A stretch of DNA of 64,000 nt from assembly GCA_022315425.1 (NCBI GenBank), contig JAIUPT010000029.1:620001-684000 (forward strand), in the 5' to 3' direction. A program made the translations under genes and the position numbers. Source of the DNA: Pseudevernia furfuracea. Lineage: Eukaryota; Ascomycota; Lecanoromycetes; Lecanorales; Parmeliaceae. Under the pieces are notes generated by a model. It was not told the DNA's origin and made no database searches. It was given only the letters and a program-made list of their open reading frames with translations. Shown here one piece after another: positions 44,702 through 54,730 of the stretch. Within the stretch, counting starts at the first letter, position 1, and each line of letters opens with the position of its first letter.

Positions 44702-46733
44702 ACAATCGTCTCGTATGTGCTTGTGAAGAACATTATTTGAAAAGAATTAAGCATGACAACGACGACAAGTAAGAATTCTAAAAGAATCTGAAGGCTGAGT
44801 AAAGCTTACGAAGTGAGCTTCAGATTGATATGAATCTTCGTTCTTCCGAGAGTAGTAGTAAAATAGATTCTCGTTATTATGAAAGTCTTTCTCAGCTTTC
44901 TCTATCTCAGAATCTAATGAACACTCGTTTAACGAGTCAGCTTCATTAACTTCCTCGAATCCTTGATAGACTACCGCACGCGACCTATTGTTGTCAACGA
45001 AGCCTTTCGCAGATATCTGTGAATATCTAAGACCTTGACCTGGCTCCTACTTTATGTATTCGCTTTGTGACGATCGTGCTTGATAGCCATTCCTGTTGAG
45101 ATAATTTAACAAATCGTATTCTTGATTTGATTGACTTGTAGACGTGAGTGCTTGCTGAGACGACTGTGATTGATTATTATTATAATTTGAGTAAGGGTAG
45201 AACGATCTTTGATAGTTCTAGAAAGATGACTGCCCAGATCGATATAAAGGAGAATAATATTGACCTTAATTAGGTGATACGAAAGATCTGAATGGAATCT
45301 AACGTTCAATCTTCGATTACCTGTTGAATAACTGAAATGATTGATACTAACCTTACTTACTCTTAATTCTATTAAGTTGCTAAGTAGCTAACTACTATCG
45401 ATCAGGATTTAACTCATTTCTTATAATATCACGAAAGACATTGATCTTGGAGTCTAGCTGCTTAAGAAATATCGAAAGCGACGTGCTTGCGAAAGGTTCG
45501 ATAAGGTGAATACGAAATTTAAAATGCATTTTAGTGTATGTAAGCAGAAGCTAATTATATAGTAACAGACCTATTGCTTTAACATATTTAATGATATTTT
45601 ACACATACGCACGAGAGGTGCGTTCATCTCGAACATCTTATAACGAGTATAAACAGTGATTCAAGACTTTTTATGCTTCAAAACCTTTTTCCTTAAAGCG
45701 TTTATCAATAATCTAATATCAGCGTTTCATAGAAGCCTCTCGTAATAAGTTCTTTTCGAGGTCGCTGAGCTTCGTGAAGTATCAGATCAAGATATCGTCT
45801 CGAAAGACCTATATAATCATGGGTCGAATCTCGTTTTCTTTATGAGTCTTGCAGAGGTTCTTAAGATGATCGATTTATACGAACATGTCACGATAATAGA
45901 TATGACGTTCTGAGCTAATAATGACCTTATTGTGCTCGCTCTCAAAGTCAGGATCGAAGTATTTAAGATCTTCAGCTCTCAACTTTTCAGTTCGCGAGAC
46001 ATTCGTAGACTCGACTGACGAAGCTCTTATTTCTTACATTATGCTTTATATACTAATTTAAACAATCTGCTATATGGCGGCAAGCAATGTAGCGTTCACT
46101 TGTAAAATATTCGACGAAGGGTTTCTGTCACCCATATTGCTTCGTAAGGTATCTGAAGTATCGATAGAGTGAGAAGTTAAGCGAGGCTCAGAGAGATCTA
46201 AAGAGCCTTCTGTTTTCGTCGATAACGATATATTAACAGAAGAGTAATCAATAGAAGAAGATTTAAGTAGTTCGAATAGTTAATATATAAAGACGATGAA
46301 TCGCTTGACGATAACACGAAATGTGCTCTTGTCAATTATCTAATTGAAAGATCAAGTGAGCTAATCAGTCGATTCGAAACGTGCTCGAACACGTTGATCT
46401 CTGTTAGAGACTTCAGACTGAGCTTATATAGGTCTAAGAAGACGAGTGATGATGTAATAAACGCAGTTTTCTACAGAAGACTTTAGTAAAGAGACGTAAG
46501 AATATTTAGTCTTAATGAAGTCGTCAATTCGAAAGGCTGTTGCAACTGTGATATGATCTAGTGCTATGGTAACCTGATCGACCTGAATGTAATAAGTCAG
46601 CTTGACGAGGGCCCTGGCAAGGCTTCAAGCAAAACGACAATTGATAAAGCAATAAAAACGAATAGCGAAAGCAAATAATGAAGGAACTTCTAATCGATAT
46701 AGCTAATAAGCAATAATGATATTGCTATCATAT
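44702..46733 (-). pseudogene. Ty3/gypsy G1 gag relic and 5' leader
   Basis: On the minus strand: LRAEDLKYFDPDFESEHNKV and RHIYYRDMFV-IDHLKN (about 46000-45880), the capsid signature also seen in G3 (YFRDVTVFIDRIKN). Then SRAYVKNIIKYVKAIGLLLY and FKFRIHLIEPFASTSLSIFL (about 45640-45480), and a Gln/Ser/Asn-rich tail with SQSSQQALTSTSQSNQ (about 45180-45120). Stops are at Gln/Trp codons. The stretch 46100-46733 is leader or an unassigned N-terminal part. Confidence 0.7.
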
Positions 46734-46950
46734 TGTTAGAGTAAGATACACGATTGAGTGTGTGTAGAAAGATGCTCTATTCTCTATGAAGAATACGGAG
46801 ACTAAGTATATGATTGTTAGAAAGCTAGGGCAAGAACGTCCTAGCCTCTTCAGCCCATAACAAGGGCCTTCGAGTCATACCTGTTAAAGGCTTTCGAGCC
46901 TTGGCGTTAGGCCCTTGCCAAAGGCTTTCAAGTCTTGGCGTTCTATAACA
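46734..46950 (-). repeat. Ty3/gypsy G1 5' LTR
   Basis: 217 bases with ends TGTTAG...TATAACA, that is TGTTA/TAACA inverted ends. Read on the minus strand it leads into the G1 leader and gag. It contains two copies of an AAGGCTTTCRAGYCTTGGCG word and a little-decayed part (46820-46945). Its outer end abuts truncated Copia copy F exactly, which suggests that G1 inserted into F. Confidence 0.65.
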
Positions 46951-48840
46951 GTATCTATATCTGCAATAAACAGATCAAGATCAAATTTCCTATAATCAGT
47001 TAAAAAGCAGGCGTCTACATCAAAGCCCTCGTCCCTCGCACGAGTCGTATCATCGATCGCGTTCGCGCGAGTCTCTCGATCAATTGCTGCATTATTAGCT
47101 ATCGAAAGAATAACTCGTTCCCTCACTGTCGTCGAAATGATTCGCGAAGATCTCGAGCTAAGTGCGATTCAAAGAGTACTTCTTAATTATCTCGACACTA
47201 CGATTTCGAATCTACGAGATCTATCATCTGACCCTCTCTCGAGAATATTCGCGACCTTTACGTTACTAACGAATCATATCAATAAGTCGAATATTTTCGA
47301 GCCGACGATCTATTAATAGATCATTTTTAATTAACTCTCTCGCATGCACTGAGAGCTCGTCATATAAGACGAATATAAATCTCTCATGAATAATAATACT
47401 TGATATCTAATTTAGACGTCTTTAAATACTTATATTCTAAGAGATCGCTGAGTCTATATCGTAAAGCGAGATCTCGCTGAGAAAGTCACTCGTTATAAGA
47501 CTCGCTGAGTGATTCGAAAATTCGAATAATAAAAGAGTCGTGACTATCATAACACGTTCGTCTTAGTGATTAAGCTTATGAGTTATAAGGCGATCTTTAC
47601 TCTAACAGCGATTCTAAACTAAGACGTAAAACAAATAAACGTCAAAATCGTCTTTCTCTACGATAACATTTAAGAGACGATTTATATGCGACAGCTCGAT
47701 GATTTCAGCAAGAACGATATTAAAGTTTATAAACTAAATAAGATTCTTTATAAACTTAAGTAATTTTTTAGAATTTGATATTAGCACTTCTCGAAGTACA
47801 TAAAGAAACTCGAATTAATACTTATCGAATCGAACGAGAGTGTCTTTATGAACGTCAAGAAGAGTATCATTATAGCTCTTTATGTGAATAATATATTAAT
47901 TATCGATCTTAACAAAATCGGCATTCAGCGCATCAAAAAGGCCCTTAATAATAAGTTTCACATGTTCGACTTAAGATCTTACGTCTATTACTTAGATATA
48001 ATCGTCAAAAGAAATCGTGTCGTCGATATTCTTCGTCTGGGACAAGCAGTCTATGTCACTCGTTTCTTAAAGCATTTTAATTATTGAAGTCTTAATTCAG
48101 TCTCTACGCCTCTAAAAATCAGTCGCAAGTTATAATCTGCGAAAGAGGGTTATGTTGTCTCGAGAAAGCTGTGCGAGAACTATTAATCTATCGTAAGATC
48201 TCTTATATATGTCATGTTAAAAACTCGTTCTGATATCGTCTATACTATCTCTCTTATTAGTCGCTATTCAGTCAATTCGACTCAGATACACTGAAATGCA
48301 ATGATTCGAATCTTTCGATATCTTAGAGACACGATGTACTACGAATTATTGTACAAAGAATCCCTTTAAGCCCTCATCGAGTATATCGATTTCGATTAAG
48401 CTGACGACTCGACTCGAAGATCTATCTTCGACTACCTATTCAACGTCGATAACGGCGTTATCAGCTAATTATCAAAGCGTCAAGTCATCGTCGCGTTATT
48501 CACTTGCGAAGTCGAATATATCGATCAAACGTTGACTATCAAAGAAGTTATTTGACTAAAAACTCTTCTCAATCAACTTCTGCGACCTCGAGACTCTGAC
48601 TCGAAGATCATTATAATCTTCGGCGACAATCAGAGCGTAATTACTTTAGTCAAGAACGCTTAGTTTCATGCTCGCATCAAGCACATTGACATCGCTCATT
48701 ATTTCGTGCGTGAAAAAGTCAATAACGACATCGTGAACATGCAATTCGTATTCACGAATAAATAAATGATCGACGATCTCATCAAAGCTCTCTGTCTCGA
48801 CAAATTCGTTGTCTTTCGCGATGCTCTTGAGATGAAATCA
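46951..48840 (+). pseudogene. Copia copy F reverse transcriptase and RNase H relic
   Basis: RT box ALYVNNILII within 47848-48087 (both Asp to Asn), followed by FHMFDLRSYVYYLDIIVKR. RNase H continues past 48540 (KEVI) with HIDIAHYFVREKV near 48690-48720. Decay is similar to copy D. Confidence 0.75.
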
Positions 48841-49577
48841 GTCTTAGAATATCCCCTCAGCGTTAAAGATTAACCCTCAACGCTCTTACTTCTAATCTGA
48901 AGTCGTTAGTTTCAAAGAAGTAACGCTATTCACCTTATCTATGAACGTCAAATCTTTAGTATTCTTTCGATGTCTCTTATCTCAAATTCTCAGCATCTTT
49001 TCGACGTCTTATTTCAGCGTCTTCTTACTTCAATTCGAAGTTGTCGACTTCAGAGAAGACGTCTATCAAACTCTCAGTCTCTTTCGAGTCTTATATACTT
49101 ATTCTTGAACTACCGCAACTGCCGCTGACGTGTCGCCCTTATTCGATTTATCACCATGGCCTCTGGATGAATATCATACCCTCGGACCTCGTTTAGGTCT
49201 CGTTCGGCGTCTCAGCGTTGAATTCCGTCGCTATCACACGTCCGATCGCCGCTGCAGCCAGTCATGAGGTTTTCTTTCACTGCTTCTTATTTCACCTCCT
49301 CATGTATTCATCGACCTCGTTTTGATAGAAATTTGATGTGCATTAGGTCTATTTCAAAGAAAACTTTCAAAAAAACCGCCTTTTTTCGAAAAATGAAAGT
49401 TTTGTATAAAGAACCAGAACGGATTTTTACATGTCTTCGAATTTGACATAGTCGTTTTCAGAACTTGGTTTCTTCACTTTTGTGAACCGGATTTCGCGCT
49501 AACCCGATTGAGGTTTTTTGCGTCGCGAAGTGCGAAAATCGTATTTTCGTATGTTTGAGTATGCGAGCGAAGGGGAG
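48841..49577 (+). other. Copia copy F 3' non-coding region
   Basis: Long form with the 308-bp segment (about 48963-49268), relatively little decayed in its second half (CATGGCCTCTGGATG near 49154). Ends in a polypurine tract. Confidence 0.65.
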
Positions 49578-49699
49578 TGTCAAAATTCGGGTCACGTGAC
49601 ATGGTCACGTGATGCGCTAAGGCGCATCCTCATAGTCGCTCTTTACTCTCGTAGCATTCTATAGTTAACAACTAAGTATTCTACCACCTATTCTTGACA
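49578..49699 (+). repeat. Copia LTR, 3' LTR of copy F
   Basis: 122 bases, GTTAAC variant, intact hairpin and both CACGTG palindromes. Confidence 0.95.
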
Positions 49700-50109
49700 A
49701 AATCGTCGAAATCGCTCTGCGCTTTCACCTTATTATAGATATTAACGACTAACTTTCTATACTATCATTTCTATAAGTATATCTTAACAATTCAATCACG
49801 TTCACAGAATTCGCATCAAACGAACTAGTCTACGAGTTTCGAGTACGAGATACTCTGAGCCTGTTAGCAGACTTGTCGCTCGAGAATCTTGATTAGTTAC
49901 GACTTATCAAGCGAAAAGAAGCTAACGATACTATTGTCTTTATTAATATCATAGTTAAGAATCGTTACGATAGTAATCATATGACTATGATACTCGAAGC
50001 ATAAGTCTATTTAAGACTACATTATGATTACTGTATTTCTGATGTCAACTTCAAGTTTTTCAATCAACGAGTCGAATCTTTCAAAGTGTTAAAAAATGTC
50101 GATACCTTA
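49700..50109 (+). pseudogene. Ty3/gypsy G4 integrase C-terminal relic
   Basis: Reads ITFTEFASNELVYEFRVRDT, LRLIKRKEANDTIVFINIIV, KNRYDSNHMTMILEA and YLRLHYDYCISDVNFKFFNQ, then RVESFKVLKNVDTL. These follow the end of the integrase core of fungal gypsy elements (integrase C-terminal SH3-like part). It is cut on the left by Copia copy F and on the right by insert W at the TTA of 'VDTL'. Confidence 0.7.
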
Positions 50110-50500
50110 TCGGTGCCAGTAGAAGTCGGAATTTTCCATCTATGGCAGGTAGACATATCATTGTGTTTAATGTTACGAACTGCATAATAGAGACTACACA
50201 CCGGATTATGCGCAATGATCAATTGATCAAAATGTACATTATGACCAATGTATCAACACGAACATCCGTCCATTCGACCAAATTGCACATTGTAGCATAT
50301 TAATCATTTGGGCGGATTATACATTGATTCTCCATTGGTCCTTCATTGAGATTCCATTGAGATTTCATTGATTTTCCATTGATTTTCCATTGATGCTTAG
50401 TCAACTTTATTTGAATTATAAAAGTATTTACATAGAATATCTAATTGAGAAACTTACTTATTTACGATAATGACTATATATGGCTATATACTAGCTGCAT

Positions 50501-50680
50501 GACTGAATATAGAGTAATGGCTGAGAGGTCTTCGTGACTGCGCATGACTGAATATAGGGTAGTGACTGAGAGGTCTTCGTGACTGCGCATGACTGAATGT
50601 AGGGTAGTGGCTGAGAGGTCTTCGTGACCGCGCATGACTGAATGTAGGGTAGTGGCTGAGAGGTCTCCGTGACTGCGTAT
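50501..50680 (-). repeat. 45-bp tandem repeat, four units, in W
   Basis: Units start at 50501, 50546, 50591 and 50636, each GACTGAAT...GTGACTGCGCAT. A multiple of three, so an open frame runs through (50474-50842, minus), but no function is implied. Confidence 0.9.
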
Positions 50681-50684
50681 CGTT

Positions 50685-50830
50685 AGTATGGGGCTGCATG
50701 GCTGCATAGCCGCAGTGACTGGGATGTCTCCATGGCTGAGTGACTGCATTGACTGGGATGTCTCCATGGCTGAGTGGCTGCGTTGACTGGGATGCTGCAG
50801 TGACTCATAGTGCGAACTTAGAATTTTGAA
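50685..50830 (-). repeat. X-type array fragment in W
   Basis: Contains GCAGTGACTGGGATGTCTCC (50713-50732) and two further partial copies, plus ATGGCTGCATAG, followed by GAACTTAGAATTTT. In X1 the array is likewise followed by GAGACTTAGAATTTTTTT in the same direction, so W and X share ancestry in this part. Confidence 0.7.
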
Positions 50831-51328
50831 CTTTTTGTCCAATTCGTATAATATTATTATATATAACAGTCCTATTCGTACAATATTATATATATAACAG
50901 TCCTATTCGTATAGTATTATATATATAATAGTCCTATCCGAAATATAATTTAGTAGTTATAATCACGTGATTTAATCACGTGAAATTGAAATAGAAATGT
51001 TAAAACATTGACAAAACGTTGATAAAACGTTGACAGAACGTTGACAGAACGTTGACAGAACGTTAATAGAACGTTAATAGAACGTTAACATAATATTGCG
51101 CTAAACAAATTGTTAATATACTTTTGAGTATAACGTTTTGTTAAGGATATATTCGCTTAGATGTACCTTATGCTAGTATATAGAGTTCATATTCTATTAA
51201 TAGAAGACTTTATAGAATATCATGTTAATGGCGCATTATACTTATGTTAGTGACATATTCTTCTCTACTTGCTGAGCAAGGAAGGTTAGCCGAACATTCC
51301 CGATTTACCTGCCCCCCTTAAGGTAATC

Positions 51329-51957
51329 TAACTTATCGACTGAATCTTTCTGATGTTATACGTATTCATTTAATAATATTTATAGCATAGCTGAAACCTA
51401 CTTCAGATCGTTTTAAAGATTCTTATTATCGTGTCACACTTTTATTCTCATTAGTGAAAGAAGATAATGTCGAGACGGACTCGAACTTCGCTATTAAGTA
51501 TCGATCTTACGAGATCGAACGTCTGCTGAAACGTCGTGATACTGAAAAGAACACTAAGTATCTCGTCAAGTGAAAAGGTTTCGAAAATTAAGACAACGTC
51601 TGATACTCAGTATATGCACTATAGAAGACAAAGAACCTTATAAAGAAATACGACGATCGACTCGTCGTCGATCTCACACGTTCTCGTGAAAGAAAATAGA
51701 AGATCGCTCGAAAAGTTCGAAATGCATTAGAACTTTCTGCTGCGTCAAAACTTTCTTCTAAGCAGATATAATCTTTTATCGTATCGACTACTAATAGCAA
51801 TTAGCTTTTTATCATATCAACACAACTTTTTAAGACTCAAATTATGCTAAGAGTGTAACTCTCAGCTTCTGTTACTCGTCGTAACACACGACTTTTGAAG
51901 GATCGCTAAATATCGTATCGTAGCGAGGACGCTGCTTTCTCTTTTCTTGTTGACATC
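51329..51957 (+). pseudogene. Ty3/gypsy G4 integrase tail with chromodomain
   Basis: After W: YRLNLSDVIRIH and LKPTSDRF, then a chromodomain YEIERLLKRRDTEKNTKYLV, KWKGFEN (51508-51585) and YSVYALQKTKNLIKKYD. Chromodomains at the integrase end guide some gypsy elements ('chromoviruses') to heterochromatin. The aromatic cage region 'WKGF' is kept. Coding ends near 51955 just before the LTR. Confidence 0.75.
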
Positions 51958-52130
51958 TGTTACGATGAATGAGGGAAGTTCCTTTCGTGGCTTCCGTGGG
52001 AGAGTGGTTGCTTGGGCATTTCTTGGCATTCATGTATAGTAGCAGGTTTCTCCAGAGCTTTCTCGATCATCATACCACTACATCACCATATGAGAACGTC
52101 GTTCCATGCTTCCACTATGCTACCTTAACA
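51958..52130 (+). repeat. Ty3/gypsy G4 3' LTR
   Basis: 173 bases, TGTTACGATG...CTTAACA, with TGTTA/TAACA inverted ends. It is little decayed (GGGAGAGTGGTTGCTTGGGC near 51997). Its outer end joins G5 RT directly, so G4 inserted into G5; a possible target duplication would be TCTTT (52131-52135), whose partner is not in the window. Confidence 0.6.
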
Positions 52131-52816
52131 TCTTTAACGTTTTTCTTATAAACTACTATAACTCATTAACATACGTATAACGTCAAATCGATCGACTGTT
52201 ACGATCTTTTAAAGTCTTTGTCAAAGACTACGTTAACGATATTATTATATTCTCGAAAATCTTATATAAGCACATTTCACATTTACGATAGATTTTCGCT
52301 CTATTTAAGAATGTAAGCGTCGCTCTTAAGTCGTTCAAATTCTTTATTAGATATCTTAATGTATAACTATTAAATCAACGTGTCGATTTATTCGAATTGT
52401 CGATCTCTATAGAGCGTCTAATAATTATCAATAAACTTAAGATTTTTCGTATATTAACTGCGCTAGAAATCTATCTCGATATAACTAAATATCTTAGAAA
52501 CTATATCGCTTGATATGTTCAAATTATTAGATTCTTATAAAATCGTAAAATCGAGCTGTTAAAGTTTTCGTCGAAGAATAATCAAGAACGAAAGTCTTTT
52601 TTAATTAATATTCGTCTTGCGAATTCTATAGAGATAGAGAAAGAATTAATATCGTTTATAAAATTATAGAGCATCTTGAGCAAGTCTAATTATTTAATTT
52701 ATTTTAATCCTTAGTGAACGCTCTACATTGACATCGATGCTTTCAAAGACTTCGAATTTGAAGTGATAATCTATCATAACTAAAAAGAGATTACTATCTT
52801 AGATCGATTTAAGAAA
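52131..52816 (+). pseudogene. Ty3/gypsy G5 reverse transcriptase relic
   Basis: Starts mid-RT (FNVFLINYYNSLTYV), catalytic box YVNDIIIFSK near 52228-52257 (first Asp to Asn), then VQLLNQRVDLFELSISIERL and LEIYLDITKYLRNYIA. RNase H begins with YIDIDAFKDFEFEVIIYHNQ and is cut by the LTR of the second Copia family at 52817. Best match in this window is G1. Confidence 0.75.
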
Positions 52817-52948
52817 TGTCAAAATTCTAGCCGAGGTGACTTTTCACGGTACCAACCCGGCGTTCAGACTTGGTGGATTTTGTATATAGCGATCTACTGT
52901 ACTAGTTACACAACTCAATCAGGTGTTTCACATACCTATATTTTAACA
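52817..52948 (+). repeat. LTR of the second Copia family
   Basis: 132 bases, TGTCAAAATTC...TTTTAACA. The first 11 bases equal the start of the 122-bp LTR family, the rest differs. It is followed by GATTATGAGCCCGG, a one-base variant of the same initiator tRNA-Met anticodon-arm site. Confidence 0.65.
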
Positions 52949-53381
52949 GATTATGAGCCCGGATCGCAGGGTATTCTTTCAGTAGTACTACGTTCAACTT
53001 CAGAGCCGCCTACTAGCTTATTCAGAGTGTTTTAATTGGGCTGAGAGCCTCAGCAAACAAAATATCAACATCTCACTTTGAATACTATGTCTACAGAACA
53101 AACTCTATCTTCAAAAGACTGAAACTTCAATCGAAAGAAAGACGTGAAAATGGGTTTAACCCCGAAATTCAGCAATCGCTAGAACTATCGCTAAGATCAC
53201 CTTATAGTCGACGAAGCTAGATCTGAATCGAATCGCTCGCTAGGTCAATTAATAAAAGAAGTTATTTCGTCTATAAATCACATTAAGCAGATTGCTTTGA
53301 CTCTATAACGAGTGCTTGTCGCCTTGTTGCTTAAACAGCGCAAGAGTTAAAACCTTTAAATCATTGAATACTACATCATCA

Positions 53382-53580
53382 AGACGCTATTAAACTATTT
53401 ATCTAAAACTCTGCTCAGACGCTACTAAGCTGTTTATCTAAAAACTTCATTAAGACGCTACTAAGCTATTCATCTAAAATTCTACTTAGACGCTATTAAG
53501 CTGTTCATCTAAAACTCTGCTTAGACGCTATTAAGCTGTTTATCTAAAACTCTGCTCAGACGCTACTAAGCTGTTAATCA
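53382..53580 (+). repeat. 35-bp tandem repeat in the leader of the second Copia family
   Basis: Six units of AGACGCTACTAAGCTGTT plus TATCTAAAACTCTGCTC, starting at 53382, 53417, 53453, 53488, 53523 and 53558. The first Copia family also has a tandem repeat at roughly this distance from its LTR. Confidence 0.9.
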
Positions 53581-53942
53581 ACTATACAGTGTATTCTTTC
53601 GCTTATCAATTATGCAGTGTATTCTTTCGCTTGATTCGCGATTCACGTTTTATATTCTTTCGATTCGTGAGCGCAATGAAGTCAACTTTTTGATAGATGT
53701 CGTCTCTTTTAAGAGAGGTGTAAGCGTAAAAGATTCTAAGTATAGATCGTCTTCGATATCTCGCGTAGTGAAATAAGTATACGTCGAAGATTTTTACGAG
53801 AGGGGCGAGCGCTCTTGCTTTTATTTTTATTTTTAACAATGAAAATAACAATAACAACAAGGTCTATGAGTCGATATATATATTTCGTGTCTACTTGAAG
53901 ACTGTAGTGACATCGATCTTTTTGAATATACGATTATTAGTT

Positions 53943-54350
53943 ATGAACTCTGAAATAGTTACTGTCAAATCGAGTAGCCTGTCAACGCACATAGTCAAAC
54001 TCGAAATTCTCGAAGAATATCAGATCTGGAAGCGCGCTGTCAAAGAGTATTTTATTAATGAGCTGTTGTGAAAGTATATAACGAAAAGTCAGCTTGTTTT
54101 CCCGTCTCGTATTACTTAGATCGATGTGAATAGAGTGAATACGATCAACGCAGCTGCTCAGGTTTAGACTGAGTCGAATTAAGCATCTTTTACTTTAGTG
54201 TCAGTGTTAGAAACTCTAGATTTATACGAAATTCGTCGTGACAGATAAGAAGGAAAATACTTAGTGTGCTATAACGTTATTCTAAGTACTGTCCTGTCTC
54301 TCTATAAAGATTTTAGTCGGTCGAATGAAAATCGTATTATTGATATCTCT
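53943..54350 (+). pseudogene. Copia gag N-terminal relic (second family)
   Basis: ATG at 53943 gives MNSEIVTVKSSSLSTHIVKL, then EEYQIWKRAVKEYFINELL and KYI. The 'L.G.NY..W......FL.S..LW..I' pattern is the usual start of Copia Gag. Stops at Trp/Gln codons follow. Coding similarity fades near 54330. Confidence 0.6.
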
Positions 54351-54351
54351 A

Positions 54352-54537
54352 CAGTTGTACAATCGTCGTATAATCGTCGTATAACCGTCGTACAATCGTC
54401 GATTGATAGTTGTATAATAGGCGATATCTGATCTTCACTTCACTCTTAAAACCATTTAACAATCGTTGAAAAGGCGTTAAAAAGACGTTGAAAATCCTCA
54501 AATTCTTTCTTAAAACCATGAAACCGTTGTACAACTA
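54352..54537. mobile_element. MITE M, 186 bp
   Basis: Inverted ends (C/T)AGTTGTACAA, of which ten bases AGTTGTACAA/TTGTACAACT are perfect, flanked by TA (54350-54351 and 54538-54539). It contains a four-unit 11-bp tandem TACAATCGTCG (54357-54400). TA duplication and CAGT-type ends suggest a Tc1/mariner-like relative. It may have landed in the gag relic. Confidence 0.6.
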
Positions 54538-54730
54538 TATTAATCTTTCGTCAGTCAAACAATCGTCTTGATTATTTCATCGTCATTTCATCGCTATTTA
54601 ATTATTAATATTTTAGATAGTCTTCTGCAGGTATTTTCACTGTAGATTCAGTCGATCGATTATCGTCGTATTCTCTCGCAATGCATCTATTCACATATCT
54701 TGTTACAGTCTTTTACAGATATGTCATTCC
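54538..54730. other. Short spacer
   Basis: AT-rich, no feature recognised between MITE M and the end of Z2. Confidence 0.4.

Larger units (their letters stand above)
46951..49699 (+). mobile_element. Copia copy F, 5'-truncated
   Basis: Begins at the integrase/RT linker (GTATCTATATCTGCAATAAAC, equal to about 29208 in D) directly after the G1 LTR and runs to a complete 3' LTR. It has the 308-bp 3' segment and a single 30-bp unit, as in copy D. Its right flank is gypsy G4 integrase, so F inserted there. Confidence 0.85.
50110..51328. mobile_element. Insert W, repeat-rich unclassified element
   Basis: About 1.2 kb that splits G4. With a TA duplication (50108-50109 and 51329-51330) removal joins 'VDTL' to TYRLNLSDVIRIH in frame; an alternative reading is a CTTATCG duplication (50106-50112 and 51332-51338). 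It begins with little-mutated unique DNA (to about 50300), then CATTGATTTTC words, a 45-bp tandem repeat, a piece of X-type array, a 31-33-bp AT repeat (50850-50945) and an 11-bp AACGTTGACAG repeat (about 51005-51096). No coding capacity recognised and no convincing inverted ends. Confidence 0.6.
52817..54350 (+). mobile_element. Second Copia family, 5' end
   Basis: LTR 52817-52948, primer site, long leader with 35-bp repeats, and the start of gag; the rest is missing, as MITE M and Z2 follow. The leader word GGGCTGAGAGCCTCAGCAAAC resembles GGGGCTGGGAGTCCTATCGCAAA in the first family, so the two are distant relatives. Confidence 0.65.

Noticed and set aside
50501..50680. 45-bp repeats as a CRISPR array
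   Set aside because: The units are contiguous with no unique spacers, and the setting is a eukaryotic transposon nest.
53606..53860. Minus-strand ORF of 84 codons
   Set aside because: Lies in the leader of the second Copia family, has no recognisable motif, and is of a length expected by chance.
54287..54300. TACTGTCCTGTC as a further X end or as the terminus of Z2
   Set aside because: It lies in the gag reading frame of the second Copia family, lacks a partner GGACAGTA at a sensible place, and similarity to X stops after about 12 bases.
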